A stretch of 44,855 nt of DNA from Acidimicrobiia bacterium. Its GTDB lineage: Bacteria; Actinomycetota; Acidimicrobiia; Spongiisociales; UBA5794. The position numbers and the translations under genes were made by a program. Each line of letters opens with the position of its first letter. Within the stretch, counting starts at the first letter, position 1. Location of the stretch: contig JASJAX010000003.1 in NCBI GenBank assembly GCA_030066755.1, forward strand, positions 1 to 44,855. Reading direction: 5' to 3'. Below, in pieces: positions 8,428-15,501 of the stretch. Below the pieces are notes generated by a model. That model saw only the letters and a program-made list of their open reading frames with translations, searched no databases and was not told where the DNA came from.

Positions 8428-8736
8428 TTTCGACCCGAGCAGGCTCGGGTCGAGTTTCTCGTCAGCAGTTCCCAGGCGGGAAGTGCTTCCTCGTAGTCGT
8501 GCGGCCTCTCGGCCGCCCTCATTGTGGGATCGCACCGCGCAGGTCGCCGCGACCCCAGAGAGCCGGCACAAAGGCCGGCCAGACCGCGTCCAGCACCTTC
8601 TGACTTGGAACTTGGAACTTGGAACTTGAAACCTGAGACCCGAGCCCCGAGCCCCGAGCCCCGAGCCCCGAGACCCGAGCCCCGAGACCTGAGACCTGTG
8701 ACCTGAGACCTGCGACCTGAGACCTGAGACCTGAGG
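8428..8736. repeat. composite repeat element R2 with 19-unit heptamer array
   Basis: This fills most of the gene-free stretch 8400-8791. A 10-bp-arm hairpin lies at 8431-8452 (CGACCCGAGC and its complement, 2-nt loop). A unique-looking stretch of about 150 bp follows. An array of exactly 19 heptamers then runs from 8604 to 8736 without interruption: CTTGGAA x3, CTTGAAA, CCTGAGA, seven CCCGAGC/CCCGAGA units, and seven CCTGNGR variants. A shorter copy in inverted orientation lies at 10056-10198. Alignment of the two suggests that about 60 bp near 8530-8590 is an insertion in this copy or a deletion in the other. Confidence 0.92.
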
Positions 8737-8791
8737 CGCCCCGCCCGGTCGTAGAGTTGTGGATCACCGAACCGTTCCGAGGAGGCCGCTG

Positions 8792-10051
8792 GTGGCATTC
8801 GATCCGACCCCGTTCCGGGCGCAGTTCCCTGCGTTCGACCGACGTTTGGGCGACCGTCCGGCCATCTACCTCGATGGCCCCGGTGGTACCCAGGCTCCCG
8901 AAATGGTGATTGATGCAATGGCCGGCGTCCTCAGACGCGGGATCAGCAACCACGACGGTCCATTTGCGCCGAGCCGGGAGTCCGGCGAGATCCACCATGG
9001 GGCGCGAGTCGCCATGGCCGACCTGTTCAATGCCCAGCCCAACGAGATTGCGTTCGGGCAGAACATGACGAGCCTGACGCTTTCGGTCAGTCGAGCGCTC
9101 GGCAAGACCTGGGGACCCGGTGACGAGATTGTCGTGACCCGACTCGACCACGACGCAAACGTCTGGCCGTGGGTCATCGCAGCCGAAGAGTCGGGAGCAA
9201 CAATCCGCTACGCCGACTTCGATCCCGACAACGGGTGGGTCGTGACGGTCGACCGAGTCCGTGAGGTGCTGAGCGACCGCACTCGGCTCGTTGCGTTCAC
9301 CCATGCCTCGAACGCAATCGGCAGTATCACTGATGTTGCCGCAATCACTGCTGCAGCTCATGAGGTCGGTGCGCAGGTGTTCGTGGACGCGGTGCACTAC
9401 GCGCCGCATGGGCCGGTGGACGTCGCTGCGACCGGGTGCGACTTCCTCGTGGCGTCGAGCTACAAGTTCTTCGGTCCGCATACCGGTGTGTTCTACGGTC
9501 GCCACGAGGCCTTGGAGGCACTCGATGCGGTGAAGATCCGCCCTGCGCCCGACGACGCCCCCGGCAAGTTCGAAACCGGCACGCAGAGCTTCGAGAGCCT
9601 CGCCGGTGTCATCGCGGCGATTGAGTATCTCGCCTCCCTCGGAACGCATGGCGAGGATCGAAGGTCAAGGCTCAGGTCGGCGATGGAGATCAGCCGCGAC
9701 TACGAGGCTTCGCTCAGCACGCGCTTCCTGGCAGGTCTCGCAGAGATGCCGGGTGTCACGCTCTACGGAATCGACACGGCTGCGGGCCGGACCCCGACGT
9801 TTGCGATCGATGTTGCGGGGATGTCGGCCGACGAAGTGTCGTCACGACTCGGAGAGGTCGGGATCTTCACGTGGGCCGGCCACTACTACGCCCTCGAAGT
9901 GATGGATCGAATTGGCAAGCTCGACTCCGGTGGACTGGTTCGCATCGGCTTCGTCCACACGACGACTACGTCGGAGGTCGACGTGACGCTGGAGGCTCTG
10001 GATCGCCTGGCCGCGGGCCACACGCTCGATGGGCTTCCAGTTCCCGGGTGA
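8792..10051 (+). CDS. class V aminotransferase, cysteine desulfurase-like
   Basis: A 419-residue PLP-dependent enzyme of aminotransferase class V, close to the VC1184-type cysteine-desulfurase-like subfamily. Lys225 in SSYKFFGPH should bind PLP, with Asp199 and His202 in DAVHYAPH contacting the cofactor and the HDANVWPW segment at 120-127. I see no mobile catalytic Cys loop like that of IscS/SufS, so desulfurase activity is doubtful. The GTG at 8792 is chosen because AGGAGG lies six bases upstream; a GTG at 8759 has no ribosome site. The gene stands alone, flanked by inverted copies of one repeat element, the downstream copy reaching its stop codon. Confidence 0.87.
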   Translation: MAFDPTPFRAQFPAFDRRLGDRPAIYLDGPGGTQAPEMVIDAMAGVLRRGISNHDGPFAPSRESGEIHHGARVAMADLFNAQPNEIAFGQNMTSLTLSVSRALGKTWGPGDEIVVTRLDHDANVWPWVIAAEESGATIRYADFDPDNGWVVTVDRVREVLSDRTRLVAFTHASNAIGSITDVAAITAAAHEVGAQVFVDAVHYAPHGPVDVAATGCDFLVASSYKFFGPHTGVFYGRHEALEALDAVKIRPAPDDAPGKFETGTQSFESLAGVIAAIEYLASLGTHGEDRRSRLRSAMEISRDYEASLSTRFLAGLAEMPGVTLYGIDTAAGRTPTFAIDVAGMSADEVSSRLGEVGIFTWAGHYYALEVMDRIGKLDSGGLVRIGFVHTTTTSEVDVTLEALDRLAAGHTLDGLPVPG

Positions 10052-10055
10052 GGCG

Positions 10056-10198
10056 TCCCAGGTCTCAAGTCCCAAGTCTCAGGTTCCAAGTTCCAAGTCA
10101 GAAAGTGCTGGACGCGATGAGGGCGGCCGGGAGGCGGCACGAACTACGAGGGGGCCCGGTGGGCCGACGAGAAACTCGACCCGAGCCGGCTCGGGTCG
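10056..10198. repeat. composite repeat element R3, inverted copy of R2
   Basis: Read on the minus strand this repeats R2: the hairpin CGACCCGAGC (10177-10198), the GAGTTTCTCGTC stretch, CCTCGTAGT, GGCCGCCCTCAT, CGCGTCCAGCAC, CTTCTGACTTGG-type junction and then heptamers. On the plus strand the units are TCCCAGG, TCTCAAG, TCCCAAG, TCTCAGG and TTCCAAG x2 (10056-10097). Similarity continues past the array into the aminotransferase stop codon (CGCC-Y-C-R-CCCGG on the minus strand). It lies between convergent genes, so its hairpin may also act as a terminator. Confidence 0.88.
10177..10198. terminator. hairpin in R3 between convergent genes
   Basis: The arms 10177-10186 and 10189-10198 are perfect over 10 bp. 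It is 12 bp from the stop of the minus-strand gene ending at 10211 and 126 bp from the plus-strand stop at 10051. There is only a short TTT on the minus side, so termination is a guess. Confidence 0.35.
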
Positions 10199-10210
10199 AA
10201 ACCCCGGAAC

Positions 10211-10438
10211 CTATCCGTCGTTGGCGAACGGAGAGTCCGCCCGCAACTGTTCCATGTCTTCGAGCACGTTGCGTTCGCCTTCTGCACCGAGATGCGGCAG
10301 GTTGGCGGATCGTTTGACGTAGAAGGAGGTGTTGATCAGGTCGTGGCGAGGATCGTCGTCATCGGGGAAGAGCACCACGAACCCCTCGCCTCGGACGTCG
10401 ATCGTCACGTCCCGAGCCGGTGTGTCCGGGGGGTTCAT
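10211..10438 (-). CDS. small hypothetical protein
   Basis: A 75-residue acidic protein with a strand-rich first half (VTIDVRGEGFVVLFP) followed by an acidic DDDD turn and a helical C-terminus. I do not recognise the family. The ATG at 10438 is preferred over in-frame codons to 10573 because GGTGAGG lies directly upstream and the earlier residues look non-coding. It ends just before the R3 hairpin. Upstream, 10439-10610 contains a palindrome (see 10503-10528). Confidence 0.65.
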   Translation of the reverse strand: MNPPDTPARDVTIDVRGEGFVVLFPDDDDPRHDLINTSFYVKRSANLPHLGAEGERNVLEDMEQLRADSPFANDG

Positions 10439-10502
10439 CCTCACCTGCCTGTTTTGGGGGGTAGTTTCATTGTTCCACGAGCGTCGGGTCTCGGGAATGA
10501 GT

Positions 10503-10528
10503 CGCCCGACCTGTAGATATATCGGGCG
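10503..10528. other. inverted repeat upstream of small gene
   Basis: CGCCCGA (10503-10509) and TCGGGCG (10522-10528) flank a 12-nt AT-rich centre holding ATATA, unusual in this GC-rich DNA. It could be an operator around a promoter of the gene starting at 10438 or a stem-loop. Function not determinable. Confidence 0.35.
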
Positions 10529-10610
10529 TTTCGGCAGGTTCCTGAGGTTTGAGCGCGCGACCTGACAGGGCACCGTTCGCGCTGCGTCCTACCTCGGCGT
10601 GGGTACGGAT

Positions 10611-10790
10611 CTAGCGCTGAGCGCTCATCGAGCGATGCTCCATCTCGAGGGCTTCGAAATCGGCATCTTCTCCATCGGCCCGCGGGTGCAGGACGGTCTG
10701 ATCTTCGGACTCGCCGGACTCAGGCAATGGTGAGGTCCAGGGCTCGCGTTGAGCCTCCGGCCCCGGCTCGAGCGGTTTCGGGTCGGTCAT
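10611..10790 (-). CDS. small acidic protein, possible
   Basis: A 59-residue, Pro/Glu-rich, probably disordered protein with no recognisable domain. Support for translation comes from an AGGAG five bases before the ATG at 10790 and from its place between nadC and another small gene on the same strand. Composition alone would not convince; a spurious ORF is possible. Confidence 0.45.
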   Translation of the reverse strand: MTDPKPLEPGPEAQREPWTSPLPESGESEDQTVLHPRADGEDADFEALEMEHRSMSAQR

Positions 10791-10891
10791 GTCGGCTCCT
10801 GTCGGAGCCCCTACCTCCAGTGGCACTCCAAGTATGCAGCAACTTCGGCGAACGGTCTAGGAGTCCGGGTCGGCGGCCGCAAACCGGCTGG

Positions 10892-11749
10892 TCAGGATCC
10901 GACCTCGATGTCGAGCGCAACGTCGAGGTTCGGCGCACTGTGGGTGAGCCATCCCATGGAAATCACATCGACCCCGGTTTCCGCAATGGCACGGACCGTC
11001 TCGGGGGTGATGCCTCCTGACGCCTCGAGCACGCACCGTCCACCGATCGTATCCACCGCCGATCGCAGCTCGTCCAGCGTCATGTTGTCGAGGAGCACAA
11101 CGTCGGCGCCGGCGTCAACCGCTTCGTCGAGCTGATCGAGGCGGTCGACCTCTACTTCGATCGACACCAGATGGCCGACGGCCTGCCGAGCTGCGGTGAC
11201 GGCTGCCGTAATCGACCCGGTGGCTGCGATGTGGTTGTCCTTGATCATGACGGCATCGTCGAGCCCGAATCGATGGTTCATCCCGCCGCCGCATCGCACG
11301 GCGTACTTCTCGAGTGAGCGAAGGCCCGGAGTCGTCTTGCGGGTGTCCGCGATCTGGACCGCAAGTCCGGCCACGGCGTCGACCACCTCGGCGACCTGAG
11401 TGGCCACGCCGCTCAGGTGACCGAGCACGTTCAAGGCCGCCCGCTCTGCGGCGAGCATGCTGCGAGTGGGGCCGTGCACCTTGGCCAGAACCGTCCCCGT
11501 GTTTACTGAGGACCCATCTGCGACGAGCAGCTCGACATCGATGTTCGGATCGACGTACTCGAAGACCCGGGCTGCGATGTCGAGACCGGCGATCGTACCG
11601 GCGCGGCGAGCCACGATCCGTGCTCGGCTCGTGACGGCAGCCGAGATCACCGCGTTCGACGTGATGTCGCCGGCGCGGCCGAGGTCTTCTCGCACAGCCC
11701 GCTCGATGAGCGCAGCGACCTCGGTACTGGGTGGGGGCAGCACGTTCAT
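10892..11749 (-). CDS. nadC: nicotinate-nucleotide pyrophosphorylase (carboxylating)
   Basis: A 285-residue quinolinate phosphoribosyltransferase, converting quinolinate and PRPP to nicotinate mononucleotide with release of CO2. The family signatures are intact: DTRKTTPGLR at 135-144, GGGMNHRFGL at 154-163 and KDNH at 170-173. A C-terminal glycine-rich barrel end reads LEASGGI. Length is normal. The ATG at 11749 overlaps the nadB stop by 4 nt; in-frame codons further upstream only mirror nadB. It is the last gene of nadA-nadB-nadC. Confidence 0.96.
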   Translation of the reverse strand: MNVLPPPSTEVAALIERAVREDLGRAGDITSNAVISAAVTSRARIVARRAGTIAGLDIAARVFEYVDPNIDVELLVADGSSVNTGTVLAKVHGPTRSMLAAERAALNVLGHLSGVATQVAEVVDAVAGLAVQIADTRKTTPGLRSLEKYAVRCGGGMNHRFGLDDAVMIKDNHIAATGSITAAVTAARQAVGHLVSIEVEVDRLDQLDEAVDAGADVVLLDNMTLDELRSAVDTIGGRCVLEASGGITPETVRAIAETGVDVISMGWLTHSAPNLDVALDIEVGS

Positions 11750-13308
11750 GCCACAACCCGCTCGGCGAGACCGATCACGACCGTCGGTTCCGGCCCCGGC
11801 ATGATCTCGGTATGGCGGTGCCAGGTCGAGTCGAGCGAGGGATAGTCCGAGCGGAAGTGCCCACCGCGACTCTCGGTTCTGGCCTTGGCGGCGCCGACGA
11901 CGGCGTTGGCAACCGTGGCGAGGTTGCGGCTGATCGGGCCCACGCCGGTCCTCGGGGCGAGGCACTCGAGCGTTGCAGCGGCCTGGTCGAGGCCGGTCGC
12001 ATTGCGGACGACACCGACGTGATTCCACATCGTGGTCCGCAGCGCAGTCATCGTCTCCGCGTCGTCCTGTGAGTCGACGTCGAATGTCGATTGGGGGACC
12101 ACCAGCGGGGCTCCGGAATCCATCGACTCGTGCAAGTCCCGGGCGTCCGCGGCGACACGAGCTCCAAAGACCAGACCTTCGAGCAACGAGTTCGACGCAA
12201 GTCGGTTCGCACCGTGCAGCCGAGTCGCCGCCGTCTCGCCGACGGCATAGAGGCCCGGTCGCGACGTGCGACCATTGGAATCAACGGCGATGCCACCCAT
12301 GTGGTAGTGGGCGGCGGGGGACACCGGGAGGAGGTCGGTGCGGGGGTCGATGCCCGCCTCCATTGCCGACGCAAACACGGTGGGAAAACGATCCGGGAAC
12401 GTGGCGCCGAGATGGGTGGCGTCGAGGAATACCGAGCCGCCTTGGTTGCGCCGATGCCAGTTGGCCCGAGCAACGATGTCTCGGGGCGCGAGCTCTGCGT
12501 CGGGATGCTCTCCGACCATGAATCGCCGACCGCTCTCGTCGACGAGCACCGCCCCGGCGCCACGCAATGCCTCGGTGAGGAGCGGCATCGGATCGACCGG
12601 CGAGTCGAGCGCCGTCGGGTGGAACTGGACGAACTCAGGATCAACGATCCGGAGTCCGGTGCGAATGGCCATGGCCAGCCCATCGCCGGTGACTTCGGCG
12701 GGATTCGTGGTTCTGGAGAAGATGCGTCCGATCCCCCCGGTTGCAAGCACGACGGTGGGTGAGGAGATCGCCGTCAGCCGACCGTCTCGGGTCCGAACGA
12801 CCACGCCGGCGACCCTCGAGCCGCGGCGCAGGAGATCCAGCGCAAGTGTGTGGTTCCACACCTCGATCTCGGGACGTTCGGTCACCGCAGCGCGGAGTGC
12901 CCGCATGACTTCCGCCCCGGTTCCGTCGCCGTCGGCGTGCACGATGCGGTGCCTGCGGTGGCCGGCCTCCCGGCCGAGCGTGAGGGCCCCGTTGCTGCGG
13001 TCGAAGCGGGCGCCGAGGGATTCGAGCCATTCGATTCGCTCGGGCGCGGAGCGGGTGACGAGCTCGGCGACGAGCCGGTCGCCCAAGCCACCCGAAACGG
13101 CAACCGTGTCGGCGGCGTGGAGCGAAGGGCTGTCGTCGTCGCCGACGGCCGCGGCGATTCCGCCTTGGGCCCAACGGCTGGACCCTTCGGCGAGTTGGCT
13201 CTTGGTGATGACGAGGCAATCGCCGAGCCCAAGTGCCGCAGTCAGTCCGGCGATCCCGGAGCCAACGACCACGGGGCGCGAGGTCTCGAGGTGGATGATG
13301 TTCATCAC
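11746..13308 (-). CDS. nadB: L-aspartate oxidase
   Basis: A 520-residue FAD enzyme that oxidises L-aspartate to iminoaspartate, the first step of de novo NAD synthesis. The dinucleotide-binding motif GSGIAG is at 16-21, then [12 protein letters not shown] (about 43-54), typical of NadB, and the substrate/FAD region [15 protein letters not shown]. Later the segment [13 protein letters not shown] closes the FAD domain, and the C-terminal helical domain is present. The start overlaps the nadA stop by 4 nt (ATGA), with a second ATG directly after. Assignment is secure. Confidence 0.96.
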   Translation of the reverse strand: MMNIIHLETSRPVVVGSGIAGLTAALGLGDCLVITKSQLAEGSSRWAQGGIAAAVGDDDSPSLHAADTVAVSGGLGDRLVAELVTRSAPERIEWLESLGARFDRSNGALTLGREAGHRRHRIVHADGDGTGAEVMRALRAAVTERPEIEVWNHTLALDLLRRGSRVAGVVVRTRDGRLTAISSPTVVLATGGIGRIFSRTTNPAEVTGDGLAMAIRTGLRIVDPEFVQFHPTALDSPVDPMPLLTEALRGAGAVLVDESGRRFMVGEHPDAELAPRDIVARANWHRRNQGGSVFLDATHLGATFPDRFPTVFASAMEAGIDPRTDLLPVSPAAHYHMGGIAVDSNGRTSRPGLYAVGETAATRLHGANRLASNSLLEGLVFGARVAADARDLHESMDSGAPLVVPQSTFDVDSQDDAETMTALRTTMWNHVGVVRNATGLDQAAATLECLAPRTGVGPISRNLATVANAVVGAAKARTESRGGHFRSDYPSLDSTWHRHTEIMPGPEPTVVIGLAERVVA

Positions 13309-14303
13309 TTCACTCCTGCGGGCGCCGTGACCCGGAGCATTCGGTCCACGGCGCGTCGTGCCCGCACGGCGACATCCGCATCGACGACGACTTCGTGCTC
13401 CATCGTCTCGAGCGCATCACGAATGCCCTCGAGCGTGATTCGCTTCATGTGCGGACAGAGGTTGCACGGGCGCACGAACTCGGTGCGTGGAGCCTCGACG
13501 GCGACGTTGTCGGACATGGAGCACTCGGTCACCATGACGACCTGACGCGGGATCTCGGTCTTGACGTAGCTGATCATCCCGGAGGTACTGCCGACGAAGT
13601 CGGCCTCGGCGAGAACGTCGGGCGGGCATTCCGGGTGGGCGATGATCTGGATGCCGGGGTGGGTCGCCCGGTAGCTCCGGAGCTCGTCGGCGGTGAACCT
13701 CTCGTGGACCTCACAGCTGCCTTCCCACAGGATCACGTCGATGTCTGTCTGGCTCGCGACCCACCGGCCGAGGTACTGGTCGGGGAGGAAGATGACCCGG
13801 TCGGTGCCGAGAGACTCGACGACCTGGACGGCATTCGACGACGTACAGCAGATGTCGGATTCGGCCTTGACCTCCGCAGAGGTGTTGACGTACGTCACCA
13901 CAGGAACGTCGGGGTAGCGCTCCTTCAGCAGTCGGACGTCGGCTCCGGTGATCGACTCTGCGAGCGAACAGCCGGCTCGGAGGTCCGGGATCAGGACGGT
14001 CTTGTCCGGATTGGTGATCTTCGCCGTCTCGGCCATGAAGTGAACTCCCGCCATCACGATCACCTCGGCGGAGGTTTCGTTTGCCATTCGGGCGAGTTGG
14101 AGGGAGTCGCCTCGCAGGTCGGCGACCCCGTGGAAGATGTCGGGCGTCATGTAGTTGTGGGCCAGGACGACGGCGTTGCGATCGGCCTTGAGGCGTTCGA
14201 TCTCCTCGATGATCGGCTCGAGAACTGCCCGCTCGACGTCCGGCACGATTCCTTCCAGCCGATGCTCGATGGGCCCCAGCGTGAGCGCAGTAGTGGTGGT
14301 CAT
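13305..14303 (-). CDS. nadA: quinolinate synthase
   Basis: A 332-residue [4Fe-4S] enzyme condensing iminoaspartate with dihydroxyacetone phosphate to quinolinate. Candidate cluster cysteines are C112 (RAGCSLAES), C197 (WEGSCEVH) and C280/C283 (CNLCPHMK). The AHNYMTPDI segment near 48 and TSSNAV near 154 fit the family. It leads the nadABC operon. Its upstream region carries two identical-spacing inverted repeats and a sigma-70-like promoter, with GGGAG 12 bases before the ATG. The NrtR-type regulator is encoded directly upstream on the same strand. Confidence 0.96.
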   Translation of the reverse strand: MTTTTALTLGPIEHRLEGIVPDVERAVLEPIIEEIERLKADRNAVVLAHNYMTPDIFHGVADLRGDSLQLARMANETSAEVIVMAGVHFMAETAKITNPDKTVLIPDLRAGCSLAESITGADVRLLKERYPDVPVVTYVNTSAEVKAESDICCTSSNAVQVVESLGTDRVIFLPDQYLGRWVASQTDIDVILWEGSCEVHERFTADELRSYRATHPGIQIIAHPECPPDVLAEADFVGSTSGMISYVKTEIPRQVVMVTECSMSDNVAVEAPRTEFVRPCNLCPHMKRITLEGIRDALETMEHEVVVDADVAVRARRAVDRMLRVTAPAGVK

Positions 14304-14323
14304 GGTGGTTTCGTTCTCCCTTT

Positions 14324-14381
14324 ATGCTCTATATGAGCATTACTAGAAGAACACGATACCACTTGTGCTTATTCCGAGCAA
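14324..14381 (-). promoter_or_regulatory. nadA promoter with two candidate NrtR operators
   Basis: On the minus strand TTGCTC (14381-14376) and TATCGT (14358-14353) are 17 bp apart. Two TGCT-N7-AGCA inverted repeats lie at 14325-14339 (extended palindrome ATGCTC-TATAT-GAGCAT, 14324-14340) and 14366-14380. Their centres are 41 bp apart, close to four helical turns. The distal site covers the -35 and the proximal one lies just past the likely transcription start, a layout expected for repression. The neighbouring nrtR gene makes NrtR the natural candidate; I cannot compare the motif with a database. Confidence 0.65.
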
Positions 14382-14393
14382 TAGTAGAGAGAG

Positions 14394-14497
14394 TCGTCAG
14401 TCGTCAGTCGTCAGTTGTCAGCTGTCCGACTTGAAACTTGGAACTTGAAACTTGATACCCGAAACCTGACCTGAGCCCTGAGACCTGAGACCTGCGA
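14394..14497. repeat. heptamer array R4
   Basis: About 15 units with a 7-bp period: TCGTCAG x3 and TTGTCAG, then a switch at about 14428 to ACTTGAA/ACTTGGA units, ACCCGAA, and finally CCTGAGC/CCTGAGA/CCTGCGA. One 2-nt phase slip occurs near 14469. The first part is in the complementary orientation relative to the second (TCGTCAG is the complement of CTGACGA). It sits between nadA and nrtR and ends 3 bp before a perfect hairpin. Confidence 0.9.
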
Positions 14498-14500
14498 CGA

Positions 14501-14521
14501 GGCGCCGTCGAAGACGGCGCC
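14501..14521 (-). terminator. hairpin at nrtR 3' end
   Basis: The 9-bp arms GGCGCCGTC (14501-14509) and GACGGCGCC (14513-14521) have loop GAA. The outer arm reaches the first base of the nrtR stop codon triplet (14521-14523). No T-run follows. It is also the hairpin that borders array R4, so it may belong to the repeat rather than to termination. Confidence 0.45.
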
Positions 14522-15420
14522 TACCGGTAGGGCACTCCCAGGCCGGGTCGGGGGCGTTCGAGGATCACGTCGGGCCGGAACCGGAACAGCTCGGCGGGTC
14601 GGCCGCCGGTCGAATCGGCTCGTTGGCCGGTTCCCTCGACGAGTCGGTTGCGTTCGACGAGTCGCCGGAAGTTCTGCTTGTGGAGTTGCACGCCGGCGAG
14701 TGCCTCGACCGTCGTCTGGAGCTCGAGGAGGGTGAACTCGTCGGGGAGCAGCTCGAAGACCAAGGGCCGGTAGGTCAGCTTCCCCCGGAGGCGCCCGAGG
14801 GCCGTTGCGACGATGCGGCGGTGATCGCCGAGCATCGCGGTCGATCCGGGCAGGTCGTCCGGTACCGCAACGCCGTGATCGGCGTAGCTCTCTGCGACGA
14901 GCGCAGCCTCGTAGAGGAGTTCGTATCGGTCGAGCACCCGGATTCCATCAAAGCCGGGAGCGTCGCCGAAGACGGCGGCAACGCGGTTGGCGCGGTCGGG
15001 GTCATCCGAGACCCAGGCCGCGAGCGCCGGCTGGATGCTGGCGTCGAAACTCGGCGGGGGTCCGGTGCGCTGGTCCTCCCAGGGAAGGAGTTCGTAGCAG
15101 TCGAGCCAGGCGGCTCCGGGTGATGGCGCCGCTTCGTGGACGAGCGCCAGGTAGCCGACGGCGACGTTGCGCCACCCGGCGGTGAAGCCCCGGTCGCGGT
15201 CACCGAAGGTGTAGAGCTGCTCGACGTAGCCGACCTCGATGCCGGCCTGGTCCCGGATCCAGTGCCGCAACGCACGCTCGAGGGTTGAATCGTCATCCGA
15301 CAGCGGCCCGCTGGGTATGGCCGGTCGACCATCCGGGCCGGTGACGGTGAGGACGCGCGGCTGCCCCTCGGTGACGGCGACGATCACCGCAGCGAGATTG
15401 AGCGCAACGGGTTGCGACAT
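14521..15420 (-). CDS. nrtR: NrtR-type Nudix-related transcriptional regulator
   Basis: A 299-residue protein with an N-terminal Nudix fold (about 5-150) and a C-terminal winged helix (about 205-290, including RGKLTYRPLVFELLPDEF and LHKQNFRRLVE). The Nudix box region (38-61) has lost the catalytic REUxEE glutamates (RHWIRDQ), as expected for regulators that bind ADP-ribose without cleaving it. The YTFGDRDR segment is typical of the family. NrtR proteins repress NAD metabolism genes and are released by ADP-ribose; the adjacent nadABC operon fits. TACCAT lies six bases before the ATG without a Shine-Dalgarno sequence. Confidence 0.9.
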   Translation of the reverse strand: MSQPVALNLAAVIVAVTEGQPRVLTVTGPDGRPAIPSGPLSDDDSTLERALRHWIRDQAGIEVGYVEQLYTFGDRDRGFTAGWRNVAVGYLALVHEAAPSPGAAWLDCYELLPWEDQRTGPPPSFDASIQPALAAWVSDDPDRANRVAAVFGDAPGFDGIRVLDRYELLYEAALVAESYADHGVAVPDDLPGSTAMLGDHRRIVATALGRLRGKLTYRPLVFELLPDEFTLLELQTTVEALAGVQLHKQNFRRLVERNRLVEGTGQRADSTGGRPAELFRFRPDVILERPRPGLGVPYR

Positions 15421-15433
15421 AGGGGAATGGTAG

Positions 15434-15480
15434 GGCCGGCTTTCGCCGGCCGTCTCAAGTCCCAAGTCTCAAGTCCCACG
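15434..15480. repeat. hairpin plus heptamer array R5
   Basis: The hairpin arms GGCCGGC (15434-15440) and GCCGGCC (15445-15451) have loop TTTC. Two bases later come four heptamers (15453-15480): TCTCAAG, TCCCAAG, TCTCAAG, TCCCACG. The array is in the complementary orientation, and the hairpin is on the nrtR-start side. It fills the gap between the CLC gene and nrtR. Confidence 0.85.
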
Positions 15481-15501
15481 TCCTCTCGAGGCGGCGCGGA
15501 G

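Noticed and set aside
8524-8706. Small plus-strand ORF through the heptamer array
   Set aside because: It has no ribosome site and its peptide only reflects the repeat.
8604-8736. CRISPR array
   Set aside because: The period is 7 bp with no spacers; there are no cas genes.
8400-8918. N-terminal extension of the WS/DGAT protein upstream of 8399
   Set aside because: The extra residues come from translating the repeat element and give simple repetitive peptides; the family starts at the ATG at 8399.
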